Shown here: positions 14,783 to 23,527 of the stretch, piece after piece
Position numbering within the stretch: the stretch's first letter is position 1
Layout of the letters: each line of letters begins with the position of its first letter
NCBI GenBank assembly: GCA_009920815.1
Contig: RFZH01000005.1
Location: 1 to 29,917 of the forward strand
Direction: 5' to 3'
Length of the DNA stretch: 29,917 nucleotides
Source of the DNA: Paracoccaceae bacterium
GTDB taxonomy: Bacteria > Pseudomonadota > Alphaproteobacteria > Rhodobacterales > Rhodobacteraceae
Program-made: the position numbers and the translations under genes
Notes under the pieces: model-generated
The model's input: only the letters and a program-made list of their open reading frames with translations
What the model was told of the DNA's origin: nothing
Databases searched by the model: none

Positions 14783-17708
14783 GCATCCGCCCTCCTTCAG
14801 GATCAAACGCAATTGGTGGAATAACTTCGCACATTGCCTCGATACCGCGCAAATGGTCCACCATATGGATCACTTCGCCATACCGCTCTGGACCGTTCCG
14901 CAGGAATGCCAGACCGACAAAGTGCCCCAGTGTAGGCGAATAGCCAACAGATGTTATATATCCCTGATCATTGACCCGCACCGCATCATCACCTTGGGTG
15001 AATAGACGGCCACCCGCGCTAAGTGTTTTAACGGCACCCACAGGTTTCAGACCAACCAACCGTTCGCGCGCCGGATCTAGCAAGCCTGGACGTGCAGCCA
15101 TGGTTTTTCCGACACAGTCTTTTTTCGCGCTGATCATTCCTTGCATGCCGATATCATAAGCGGTCACCCGTCCATGGATTTCAGAATGGGTGATAAAGCC
15201 TTTTTCAATGCGTAGAACGTTCAAGGCCTCCATACCATAGGGGCCACCGCCCATATCAGCAGCTGTTGCACATAGTTGGCGGAACAAACTGTCCCCATAC
15301 CGTGCCGGTACCGCCAATTCAAAGCCCATTTCGCCACTGAAAGAAATACGGAACAGACGTCCCTTTACAGCACCTAAAGTCACATAACCGCATGCCATAA
15401 ATGGCCAGTTGTCTGCTGTGATGTCTTGATCAACAAATTGCGCCAAAAGATCACGTGCCTTTGGTCCTGCAATTGCAAACTGTGCCCATTGTTCCGTAAC
15501 CGATGAAAATGCAACGTCCCATTCAGGGTGCAAACATTGGGTCACAAATTCCAGATGGCGCATAACTTGCCCCGCCGCCGCGGTCGTCGTGGTCATAACA
15601 AAATGTGTATCACCTAAACGCGCGGTCGTGCCGTCATCCATGACATGCCCATCCTCGCGCAGCATTAGACCGTAACGAACACGGCCCACCTTGAGGGTCG
15701 AAAACGTGTTGGTGTAGACAAAGTCTAACAACTTTTCTGCGTCACGACCTTGGATATCAATTTTCCCCAACGTCGACACGTCGCATACACCGACGGCATT
15801 GCGCACCATCGTGACCTCTCGGTCACAAGACTGCCGCCAATTTGTTTCACCAGAAATCGGGAAATAGCTTGGCCGATGCCAAAGCCCTGCTTCGACAAAC
15901 GGCGCCCCTTTTTCGACAGAGGCCTGATGAGACGTGGTGTAACGATGTGGCGCAAATCCTTGATCTTGCGCGGTTTGGCCCATCGCAGCAATGGCAACGG
16001 GTGCATACGGGGGCCGAAATGTAGTGGTGCCCGTTTCTGGAATTCCGCGCCCCGTTACATCGGCTAAGATCGCCAAGGCCGCAACATTGGAATTTTTACC
16101 CTGATCCGTCGCCATCCCTTGTGTGGTATAGCGTTTCATGTGTTCCACGGACCGAAAATTTTCCACTGCTGCTTGTTTAATATCTTTAACAGTCACATCA
16201 TTTTGATAATCCAGCCAAGCGCGCCCTTTTCTAGGAACTGCCCATAACGGTGTAATACGATAGGGCAGATCTTCGGCTGCGGGCACATCAACTGCGGCAG
16301 GCTTTTTATCAAGCTGCTGCAACACAGTGTTCGCCGCAGCAATACCCGACATCAAACAAGACTGCGTCGACATTTGGCCAGATGCAGCCCCAGCAACGGT
16401 CAAACCTGGTATCGCGTCAGGATTTGGGACAAAACTGGCTAATGTTTCATCCCATATTGGACGACCATTCATGTGGCAGGTCAAATGGACCGTTGGGTTC
16501 CAGCCGCCTGAAACACCCAAAATATCGGCAGCAACATTCAGCGTGCCACCGTCGTGACGCACCCGTACCGTCGTAAGGCCCGTTCGCCCCGCCGTGTCAT
16601 ATACTTCACCGCCGCGATAGATTGGAAAATCACCCGCAATTTGCGCGTCTGGGCGACTATCGATATAGGCGCTAATATGCACACCAGCTTGCGCCAAATC
16701 ACGTGCGGTTCTGAACGCATCATCATTGTTGCCAAAAATCGCAACACGATTTCCGCCGACTACACCATAGCGGTTCAAATAACTGCGCACAGCCGAAGCA
16801 GTCATAATACCCGGGCGATCGTTGTTGGCGAATGCGATCGTGCGTTCCAATGCGCCGGCAGCCAATATTGTGCGCTTGGACGCGATGCGCCAGAAACATT
16901 CCAACGGCCGTTTGGCATCATCACGCGGTATATGATGCGATAGTCGTTCAACCGCGCCATAGGTCCCTTGGTCATATGCGCCAATCACGGTCGTTCGCGG
17001 CATTAAACGCACATTGTCCATCTCAGATAGGCGCGCGACCATTTCAGCCGCCCAATCTGCGCCAGGCGCCCCAGAAATCGTCTCAGTTTCTGAATTCAGG
17101 CGGCCACCCATACGAAAATCTTCGTCTGCAATAATGACATCTAGACCCGCTTGGGCAGCGGTCCAAGCGGCCATGATGCCTGCAGGCCCTGCCCCAATCA
17201 CCAACAGGTCACAATGCGCAAAGGCACGATCATATTTGTCAGGGTTTGCCTGCATCGAGAGCGCGCCCAACCCGGCGGCACGACGAATAACAGGTTCGTA
17301 TAACTTTTCCCAAAACGCCTTTGGCCACATGAAGGTTTTATAGTAAAAACCTGCGGATAAGAATGGCGCAAGATAATCGTTTACCGACAACAGGTCAAAG
17401 TTCAGTGATGGCCATCTATTCTGACTTTGCACTGTCAAACCTTGAAAGATCTCTTGTACGGTCGCGCGCACATTCGGGTCCATCGTCGCGCCTGTGCCAA
17501 TCGTCATAATTGCGTTGGGCTCTTCGCTGCCTGCTGTCAAAACACCGCGCGGACGATGATATTTGAACGACCGTCCCATCAAGCGAATATCATTTGCCAA
17601 CAATGCAGAAGCGATTGTATCCCCCGCAAAACCATGCACGTCTTGACCATCAAACGAAAAGGTAACCTTTTTCGTGCGATCTATTTGTCCTGAACCTGCA
17701 ACCCTCAT
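14775..17708 (-). CDS. soxA: Sarcosine oxidase alpha subunit
   Basis: SoxA is the large subunit of the heterotetrameric enzyme that oxidises sarcosine to glycine, with tetrahydrofolate accepting the methyl carbon and oxygen giving hydrogen peroxide. At 977 residues it is of normal size. From the N-terminus: a ferredoxin-like domain without iron-sulphur cysteines (about 15-105, FSFDGQDVHGFAGDTIASAL); an NAD-binding Rossmann fold with GAGPAG (172-177); the remaining oxidoreductase domain (to about 580); and a C-terminal aminomethyltransferase-like (GcvT) folate-binding domain (about 590-970, ending LGHFVGLAFLR). Its ATG overlaps the soxD stop by four bases (ATGA), and it overlaps soxG downstream. 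Together with soxB, soxD and soxG the operon is complete, which suggests growth on sarcosine, betaine or creatinine-derived methylamines. Confidence 0.97.
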   Translation of the reverse strand: MRVAGSGQIDRTKKVTFSFDGQDVHGFAGDTIASALLANDIRLMGRSFKYHRPRGVLTAGSEEPNAIMTIGTGATMDPNVRATVQEIFQGLTVQSQNRWPSLNFDLLSVNDYLAPFLSAGFYYKTFMWPKAFWEKLYEPVIRRAAGLGALSMQANPDKYDRAFAHCDLLVIGAGPAGIMAAWTAAQAGLDVIIADEDFRMGGRLNSETETISGAPGADWAAEMVARLSEMDNVRLMPRTTVIGAYDQGTYGAVERLSHHIPRDDAKRPLECFWRIASKRTILAAGALERTIAFANNDRPGIMTASAVRSYLNRYGVVGGNRVAIFGNNDDAFRTARDLAQAGVHISAYIDSRPDAQIAGDFPIYRGGEVYDTAGRTGLTTVRVRHDGGTLNVAADILGVSGGWNPTVHLTCHMNGRPIWDETLASFVPNPDAIPGLTVAGAASGQMSTQSCLMSGIAAANTVLQQLDKKPAAVDVPAAEDLPYRITPLWAVPRKGRAWLDYQNDVTVKDIKQAAVENFRSVEHMKRYTTQGMATDQGKNSNVAALAILADVTGRGIPETGTTTFRPPYAPVAIAAMGQTAQDQGFAPHRYTTSHQASVEKGAPFVEAGLWHRPSYFPISGETNWRQSCDREVTMVRNAVGVCDVSTLGKIDIQGRDAEKLLDFVYTNTFSTLKVGRVRYGLMLREDGHVMDDGTTARLGDTHFVMTTTTAAAGQVMRHLEFVTQCLHPEWDVAFSSVTEQWAQFAIAGPKARDLLAQFVDQDITADNWPFMACGYVTLGAVKGRLFRISFSGEMGFELAVPARYGDSLFRQLCATAADMGGGPYGMEALNVLRIEKGFITHSEIHGRVTAYDIGMQGMISAKKDCVGKTMAARPGLLDPARERLVGLKPVGAVKTLSAGGRLFTQGDDAVRVNDQGYITSVGYSPTLGHFVGLAFLRNGPERYGEVIHMVDHLRGIEAMCEVIPPIAFDPEGGRMRA

Positions 17709-17977
17709 GTATTTTGTCCTTTGACGGTTTGGGCCAATGCGGTTTTTATGACCTCATGTGTGACGGTATTACGTGTTACAACAATCCAAGATGAACAGCC
17801 CGCCTCGTGATACCATAGATCTTGGGTCAGTCCGGCCGGGTTGTCACGATTATGCAAATAATCATCCCATGTATCGATACCTGCATCAGGATCTGGCCGG
17901 TTCAAAATTGACGCAGCCCCTTGGTAATAAAATTCTCGTCTGTCACGATCGCCGCAGATAGGGCACGTTAATCTCAT
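17705..17977 (-). CDS. soxD: Sarcosine oxidase delta subunit
   Basis: SoxD is the small zinc-binding subunit of sarcosine oxidase, here 90 residues, normal for the family. The zinc ligands are visible: CPIC at residues 5-8 and H57 and C61 in WYHEAGCSSW. The segment with ENR/DNPAG-like residues (RDNPAGLTQDLWYH) is a family mark. It starts 12 bases after the soxB stop and overlaps soxA by four bases, so it is translated in step with the large subunit. Confidence 0.96.
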   Translation of the reverse strand: MRLTCPICGDRDRREFYYQGAASILNRPDPDAGIDTWDDYLHNRDNPAGLTQDLWYHEAGCSSWIVVTRNTVTHEVIKTALAQTVKGQNT

Positions 17978-17989
17978 GTTGTTTGCCCC

Positions 17990-19243
17990 CTAATGCAAAT
18001 TATGTTGGCTGCCTGTGCCTTCTTCGTCCATCAGGCCAACCCCAGTTTTAAAACGGTCCAACCGGAACCGCGCGGCAGGTTCATGATGATTTCCCGTGGC
18101 CATGAGATGGGCAAAGCTATACCCCGATCCCGGAACAGCCTTGAACCCACCATAACACCAGCCAGCGTCCAGAAAGAGACCATCAATATGCGTCTTATCA
18201 ATGATTGGGCTTCCATCGGGCGTCATGTCCATGATGCCACCCCAAGATCGCAGAACCTTGGCCTTGCCAATTGCTGGCATCAACGCCATGCCCGCCTCCA
18301 TTACATGTTCGGCCATCGGCAGATTGCCACGTTGTGCATAGCTGGCATAGAAATCCAAATCACCCCCAAAGACCAAACCGCCCTTGTCTGACTGGCTGAT
18401 ATAAAAATGCCCCATGCCAAAGCTGATCACATGATCAATGGCGGGTTTGATCCCTTCTGTTACAAATGCCTGAAGGATGTGGCTTTCGATCGGCAAACGC
18501 ATACCGGCCATTGCGGCGACTTGCGATGAACGGCCCGCGACCACGATCCCCACCTTTTTGGCGCGAATTGCACCGCGCGTGGTTTGCACACCTTTGACCA
18601 CGCCGTTTTCTATGTCGATCCCGGTGACTTCGCAGTTCTGGATGATATCGACACCCCGTTGATCGGCGCCACGGGCATAGCCCCAAACAACGGCATCGTG
18701 GCGCGCGGTTCCCCCGCGCCGTTGCATCAACCCACCGCGCACAGGGAAACGCGCGTTATCAAAATTCAGATATGGCACCATTTTGCGCAGATCATCGCGG
18801 GACAGTAATTCCGCGTCATCCCCCTGGTTGCGCATCGCATTTCCACGGCGGACAAAGGCGTCGCGTTGACCATCAGAATGGAACAGGTTGATAATACCGC
18901 GTTGTGAATGCATAACGTTATAATTCAGGTCTGGCTCTAGGCCTTCCCACAATTTCAAAGAATGGCTGTAGAATTCTGAATTGCCGGGCAAGCCATAGTT
19001 CGCACGTACAATTGTGGTATTGCGACCAACGTTACCTGAACCGATATATCCCTTTTCCAAAACCGCAACATTTGTAATGCCATGGTTTTTTGCCAGATAA
19101 TATGCGGTCGATAATCCATGCCCGCCACCGCCAATAATGATTACGTCATAATCCGATTTTGGCGCAGGATCGCGCCAATGTGGCGTCCACCCCTTATTAC
19201 CTGTCAAGCCTTGTTTTAGGATTTCTAACGCGGAAAACCGCAT
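17990..19243 (-). CDS. soxB: Sarcosine oxidase beta subunit
   Basis: SoxB is the FAD-containing oxidase subunit where sarcosine is dehydrogenated. It also carries covalent FMN on a histidine. The start is ATG 19243, giving 417 residues, the common family length. An AAGGAG lies seven bases upstream, whereas the longer frame to 19297 has no such site. The DAO-type FAD fold shows GGGGHGLSTAYYLA (38-51). The likely FMN-bound histidine is H182 in GGTARHDAVVWG. The C-terminal DAGWCYGGFKAVPGSG strand closes the FAD site. It is the first gene of the operon. The 93 bases upstream end at the TadG-like gene, so any promoter is inside that stretch; I could not fix its boxes. Confidence 0.96.
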   Translation of the reverse strand: MRFSALEILKQGLTGNKGWTPHWRDPAPKSDYDVIIIGGGGHGLSTAYYLAKNHGITNVAVLEKGYIGSGNVGRNTTIVRANYGLPGNSEFYSHSLKLWEGLEPDLNYNVMHSQRGIINLFHSDGQRDAFVRRGNAMRNQGDDAELLSRDDLRKMVPYLNFDNARFPVRGGLMQRRGGTARHDAVVWGYARGADQRGVDIIQNCEVTGIDIENGVVKGVQTTRGAIRAKKVGIVVAGRSSQVAAMAGMRLPIESHILQAFVTEGIKPAIDHVISFGMGHFYISQSDKGGLVFGGDLDFYASYAQRGNLPMAEHVMEAGMALMPAIGKAKVLRSWGGIMDMTPDGSPIIDKTHIDGLFLDAGWCYGGFKAVPGSGYSFAHLMATGNHHEPAARFRLDRFKTGVGLMDEEGTGSQHNLH

Positions 19244-19336
19244 GGCATCTCTCCTTATTTGTCGAAGCAGACAACCAAGGAGAGCGCGTAAAATCAACCC
19301 CTATAGCCGACATATTGTGACGCTTTCAGACAAATT

Positions 19337-20107
19337 TTAAATCAAGCCAACCCGGAAGTGTTTACGGTAAAACCTATTTGCATCGCCACGCGAAGGACAA
19401 GAATAAACAACTGTACGCGCATCAACGTTTACCCATTTGTCGGCCACTATTGCGCTGCCATTCAATATCGCACGGCGACCGACATCTATTCGAGAAACAG
19501 CATCGTTATTTACTGCATCAATCAAAGGAAGCTCTGGCGCAAAACGGTCATTATTCGGATCGTATGCAAGTTCCCCGGAAATAATTTGTGCGCCATAGGC
19601 AAAAATATCGTTTCGAAATTTTATCCCGCCGATGGACCAAACCAAAACACCACGATCAGCGCGGCAAGATGTTTGACTATCTCCTATAACAGCGTTGTTG
19701 CGGAAGTCTAACGAATTGCCTCCAGTACGGGTGACGAGGACGATCGCATTAGAAAATATAGCCCCGCGCAAAACGTCCACTGCACAGTCAGAAATTAAAA
19801 CGAGGTCAGAATAATCCCCATTTCGAAGCATGACCGTTTCCCACCAATTACAATTGGTGATGTGGACGATCGCATTTCTTGGGATTTGATCAGCACTTAC
19901 GTCAAAAAAGTTTTTCCGCTCACCAGTGAGTTGAAATGATTTTTGCGCATCAATTTCGATTAGACCGTTCTCTATTGAAAAACTCGGCGTGATAATCGAA
20001 GGGGTACCTGTTAAAAAATCTGCCAGGACATCTAAGAACCCATATAGCTCTTTATTCCGCCACTTGCGATACTCTAACACTTTTGGGTCAACTTTATTTT
20101 CTTGCAA
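19337..20107 (-). CDS. C-terminal part of a split TadG-like protein
   Basis: A 256-residue frame that is best read as the C-terminal part of the protein encoded just upstream. It lies in the same frame as the 225-residue frame at 20117-20794; only one TAA (20117-20119) and three codons separate them. The apparent start is a TTG with no ribosome binding site at a useful distance, and the next methionine is about 90 residues in. The sequence is beta-rich with repeated short strands (IVHITNCNWWE, DLVLISDCAV, AIVLVTRTGG, GVLVWSIGGIKF). It resembles the C-terminal region of the long TadG-related secreted proteins of Rhodobacterales. I infer a broken gene, an assembly error or an authentic split. 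It precedes soxB on the same strand. Confidence 0.6.
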   Translation of the reverse strand: MQENKVDPKVLEYRKWRNKELYGFLDVLADFLTGTPSIITPSFSIENGLIEIDAQKSFQLTGERKNFFDVSADQIPRNAIVHITNCNWWETVMLRNGDYSDLVLISDCAVDVLRGAIFSNAIVLVTRTGGNSLDFRNNAVIGDSQTSCRADRGVLVWSIGGIKFRNDIFAYGAQIISGELAYDPNNDRFAPELPLIDAVNNDAVSRIDVGRRAILNGSAIVADKWVNVDARTVVYSCPSRGDANRFYRKHFRVGLI

Positions 20108-20116
20108 ACCTTCAAA

Positions 20117-20794
20117 TTATTGAGGTGATGGAACCGAAATCACCGCCGATTGCGCGGTCCACACAGTCGATCGCAACGCCATTTTATTATTTGAGCGCAA
20201 GCACGTATCATTATATAGTTGTAGACCTCCTTGGATGACCAAACTGGTGTTTGAAAAAATGCCATAGCGCGAACAATTCGGGATATACGCTTCGCCGACG
20301 GCGCGTACTTTCAGATCGTAATCGACATTCCACGCGCTGAAAAAACGATGTTGCAACGGTTGGCCAGTTGCTTCGGAAAACTCAATCTCGACCAATACTG
20401 CATCGGCCACTGATTGATCTTCGATAAATCTAAGTGTCTCATGCTCATATCGACAGTATTTGATGGTGGTAATATCCTCTAAAACGAATGGCGCAGGAGC
20501 CGCCGAGCGCATTGCCGCGACGCCCACATCCAAATTTGCGCCCGATGCAACCCAACCCGTTTGAAACGCCCGCTCGACCGCTTCTTCGCGGGTGATATGA
20601 GGATTATTAATACCGCGCACCAATTCAAGCGCGATGGCCTGCGCAACGCCCTCAATCCTCTTTTTCTGTATGCGGGTGCCTTTGACATTCATCGCGCTCC
20701 CAAAGACGACAATAACGGCTAAGAAAAAGAACAAAAAGCCAGGAGTAAAACCACCCAGTTCATCGCGCCAAAATCGTTTAAGAATTCCAATCAT
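20117..20794 (-). CDS. N-terminal part of a split TadG-like pilus-assembly protein
   Basis: A 225-residue protein with an N-terminal helix typical of TadE/TadG pseudopilins (basic start IGILKRFWRDELGG, then FTPGFLFFFLAVIVVFGSAM). A domain with KGTRIQKKRIEGVAQAIALELV, as in the Tad family, follows. It ends in a strand-rich region (IPNCSRYGIFSNTSLVIQGG) just before a TAA at 20117. The open frame continues without shift into the next 256 residues, so the original product was probably about 485 residues. Its ATG overlaps the TadE-like stop by four bases (ATGA), so the pair is translated together. TadG-like proteins are membrane or surface parts of tight-adherence pilus machinery; no other tad gene is in the window. 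Confidence 0.7.
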   Translation of the reverse strand: MIGILKRFWRDELGGFTPGFLFFFLAVIVVFGSAMNVKGTRIQKKRIEGVAQAIALELVRGINNPHITREEAVERAFQTGWVASGANLDVGVAAMRSAAPAPFVLEDITTIKYCRYEHETLRFIEDQSVADAVLVEIEFSEATGQPLQHRFFSAWNVDYDLKVRAVGEAYIPNCSRYGIFSNTSLVIQGGLQLYNDTCLRSNNKMALRSTVWTAQSAVISVPSPQ

Positions 20795-21243
20795 GGTCGC
20801 CCCTCAATCGGCGCCCTCACCTCAAGCTGCGTGTTTTTATTCAGGAAATGTTCAAAGATGCTGGCGTATCCCAAAACAGAGACCAACCGCAACATGGGGA
20901 TGTCAATGTGGATGGTAACATAGCCAAACGCGTCAGTGACGGTTGCGCTGGGCGCAGGCAATTTGTCCGTCGACACATCTTTGGCGGCTGAAACATTCCA
21001 AAGATACGTGTCCAGATGCGATTTTAAATCGGCCTCGTCCACAAAGTAACCAATGGAATAGGCCCGTGCGCTTTGCTGAGCGTGATCCAAGATCATCGCA
21101 GAGCGCATCGTCGCATAGGCATAGCCCATGAAATACACAAAGGTCATAAGCAATAAAGGGAACAAAAGCACAAACTCGACGGTCATGCCGCCTGTTTCGT
21201 CCTTTCGAAACTGTCCGATGCGTCTAAAACTTACCTTATTCAT
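20791..21243 (-). CDS. TadE-like pilus-assembly protein
   Basis: A 150-residue TadE-type pseudopilin. The N-terminus is basic (NKVSFRRIGQFRKDETGG), followed by MTVEFVLLFPLLLMTFVYFM, where the glutamate at the start of the hydrophobic helix is the pattern of the TadE family. A globular periplasmic domain follows. I chose ATG 21243 over the longer frame to 21294 because it leaves a normal N-terminus and has a GGGG ribosome binding site six bases upstream. That site lies inside a stem (see 21247-21305), so translation may be controlled. It overlaps the TadG-like gene by four bases and lies 80 bases after the AsmA gene on the same strand. Confidence 0.78.
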   Translation of the reverse strand: MNKVSFRRIGQFRKDETGGMTVEFVLLFPLLLMTFVYFMGYAYATMRSAMILDHAQQSARAYSIGYFVDEADLKSHLDTYLWNVSAAKDVSTDKLPAPSATVTDAFGYVTIHIDIPMLRLVSVLGYASIFEHFLNKNTQLEVRAPIEGRP

Positions 21244-21246
21244 ACA

Positions 21247-21305
21247 TTGCCCCACGCAAATCGATACTGGTGTTCTATCGATTGAATAGGGCAAGATTGG
21301 GGCAA
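21247..21305 (-). promoter_or_regulatory. Nested hairpin in the TadE-like leader, covering the ribosome binding site
   Basis: Two perfect 8-bp inverted repeats are nested. The outer arms are TTGCCCCA (21247-21254) and TGGGGCAA (21298-21305). The inner arms are AATCGATA (21259-21266) and TATCGATT (21276-21283) with a 9-base loop. In the minus-strand RNA the outer 3' arm contains the GGGG Shine-Dalgarno of the gene starting at 21243. Folding would block initiation, so a switch or thermometer is possible. Confidence 0.5.
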
Positions 21306-21323
21306 ATTAACGACGCTTATCGG

Positions 21324-23372
21324 TCATTTTTTTCCCAGTAAGTTCAGCAGTCCCTTTTTGGCTTCTTCTTCTATTTTTTGACGAACAGCATCCTCGACAC
21401 TTTGTCCATCTTGCGATGAAACACCTAGCTTTTCCTTGACCTTCGCCTCTAGCTTTTTCTTTTCCGCCTCGATCTTTTCTTTGGCTTTTGCCTCAAGCTC
21501 AGCCTTTTCTTTGGCCAAGTTTTGGTCGATGACGGCTTGCATGTCTGGCGTCAATTTTGGCTTATCCCATGATCCCTGGATCCTTAAAGGTACAGAAATG
21601 CCCTCGCCACCGCGGGCTTTGGTGGCTTTGGGGGAAATCGTGTAATCCAGCGATCGGTTGCCCAAATCGACTTGACCTCGGCCCGTCGTTTCAAAGTTTG
21701 GCAGCGTGAATTTCAAATCTCGATTATCGACGACACCGCCTGCGATATTGAAACTTGCCGACATGTCGTCAAAAACGGTTGTGCCTTTTTCGACTTGGCC
21801 CGAGCGCAAGATCTTATCCAGATCAATCCCTGTCCAACGACCAGATTGGATGGCCAGCTGCCCTGCGCCTGACAACGAGCGAATTAAAGCATCGACAGAT
21901 CCTCCGGATGCCCAGAGATCGACGCTAAAATTGGTTTTCCCTTGGACCTTATCTTGTCCAATCAGATCGCCCAAAAGGCCCTGCACCTCAAACCCAGCGC
22001 CCTTGAGCTTTGCTGACATTGACAAGCCTGACCTCGCGTTTACCACGGCCTGCCCCTGCGCTTGGCCAGAATACGCATCCATCCGATTGATGTCTGCGAC
22101 CAAACGGCCGTTTTCAACAGAGATTGCGCCGGATATTTGGCCCAATGACACTGTATCGGTGCGGACCGCCACGGCGGAAAAGTTAACGTTTGCATCAACA
22201 GCGTTCAGGGCCGATGCATCAATTTTGGCTTTGGACCATCCGGTGCTTGACGGCTCTGATGTCTGTTCAGATGATGATGCCGTACCACCATTTGATGTTG
22301 ATTTTGAACCAGACGCCACCGGACCGCTGCGCAGATCAAAATCCCCAAGATTAAGCGTGCCTGACACCTTAGGTTTGCCCCCAAGCGCAATTGACGCGGT
22401 CCCACTGATTGCATTTGCACCCAACCCAAATTGCATGTCACCAAGGCTAACGCGATCAGATGTGACAGAAATCTGCGTTGCGCCTTTCACTGATGCGCCT
22501 AAATTTGTCGGAAGCTGTGCAACAGAAACCCCAAAAGCAGATGCAAATCCTGATGTGTCCGCGATATTCATTAACAAACGACCATCCAGTTCTGGCCCTG
22601 TCGACACGTTTCCGTCGAAAGTGACTGTGCCCCCTTTGGCATCAATATTCACAGACGCATTTGTTTTTTCACCCTGCAAAATCTGACTTAAATTGGCCAA
22701 TTTGACGTCGTATGAAATTTGCTCTTTACTCAACACAAATGACCCCTCGGCGGTCATGGCGCTGTCAATAGATGGCATTTGCAAGGTCAGATCGACATTC
22801 GACAAAAGCATGATCGCGTCGCTTTGGTGATCACGATATTCAAACTTGCCACCTTGGATCACAGCGCGTGGTAAGGATATTGATGGCATACCACCCGTTG
22901 GGTTTGCCACGTCTGGGGCGTTTGCCTTGACGACATCGCCGGTCGCTTTCGCCTCTGCCGTGGCTTGGTCATCCGGCGACCGCACAGTGGCCGCAAAATC
23001 CCAGTTCACAAGACCCGAGGAAGATTTTTCCAAAATCACATGTGGTTGGTCTAATCGCAGCTCAGTTACCTGTACCTCACCCGACAAGGCAGGGATCAAG
23101 GCAACGCCGACGCGCAATTCGCGTGCTTGTACCATCGGACCCATATTTGACCAGTCAGCGTTCGCAATGCTCAAATTCTGCATGCGAACATAGAGATTCG
23201 GAAAAAACCCCAAATCGACAGAACCATTGACCGTAATGACACGACCGATCTGTGCTTCGGCACGTTTAAGCGCTTCTTTCGCCAACCGGTCTTTCGGCAT
23301 CAAGAAAACGGCCCCGATCACCACAATGATGAATGCAAAAATAAGTGTAAAGATAAGTTTAAAAAATCGCAT
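21324..23372 (-). CDS. AsmA family protein
   Basis: A 682-residue member of the AsmA family, inner-membrane-anchored proteins with a long periplasmic beta-rich groove that are linked to lipid transport and outer-membrane assembly. The start is ATG 23372, where GAGGGA precedes by six bases; the longer frame to 23474 lacks support. The N-terminal membrane anchor is about residues 2-24 (RFFKLIFTLIFAFIIVVIGAVF). The AsmA N-terminal pattern (ITVNGSVDLGFFPNLYVRMQNLSIAN) and C-terminal AsmA_2-type strands (GAGQLAIQSGRWTGIDLDKI, then the LDYTISPKA strand) are clear. The last 75 residues are a lysine/glutamate coiled coil. It is divergent from rimO and ends 80 bases before the TadE-like gene. Confidence 0.9.
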   Translation of the reverse strand: MRFFKLIFTLIFAFIIVVIGAVFLMPKDRLAKEALKRAEAQIGRVITVNGSVDLGFFPNLYVRMQNLSIANADWSNMGPMVQARELRVGVALIPALSGEVQVTELRLDQPHVILEKSSSGLVNWDFAATVRSPDDQATAEAKATGDVVKANAPDVANPTGGMPSISLPRAVIQGGKFEYRDHQSDAIMLLSNVDLTLQMPSIDSAMTAEGSFVLSKEQISYDVKLANLSQILQGEKTNASVNIDAKGGTVTFDGNVSTGPELDGRLLMNIADTSGFASAFGVSVAQLPTNLGASVKGATQISVTSDRVSLGDMQFGLGANAISGTASIALGGKPKVSGTLNLGDFDLRSGPVASGSKSTSNGGTASSSEQTSEPSSTGWSKAKIDASALNAVDANVNFSAVAVRTDTVSLGQISGAISVENGRLVADINRMDAYSGQAQGQAVVNARSGLSMSAKLKGAGFEVQGLLGDLIGQDKVQGKTNFSVDLWASGGSVDALIRSLSGAGQLAIQSGRWTGIDLDKILRSGQVEKGTTVFDDMSASFNIAGGVVDNRDLKFTLPNFETTGRGQVDLGNRSLDYTISPKATKARGGEGISVPLRIQGSWDKPKLTPDMQAVIDQNLAKEKAELEAKAKEKIEAEKKKLEAKVKEKLGVSSQDGQSVEDAVRQKIEEEAKKGLLNLLGKK

Positions 23373-23527
23373 GGTGGGTCCCTCAGATAGGTATGCGTGG
23401 TGTACTGTGGCCAACTGAAAATCGCAATGCTGGGTTTGGCCATGCGCTAAGCTTTGCCAATTTGCAGATTGCATAATGCTGTAAGCTTTCTCTTTTCTTT
23501 GATCTGCGCCTCGCGTATATCGCGGCT

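Noticed and set aside
21706..22686. 326-codon plus-strand frame opposite the AsmA gene
   Set aside because: No ribosome binding site, proline-rich shadow-like composition, and it lies wholly opposite a well-supported gene.
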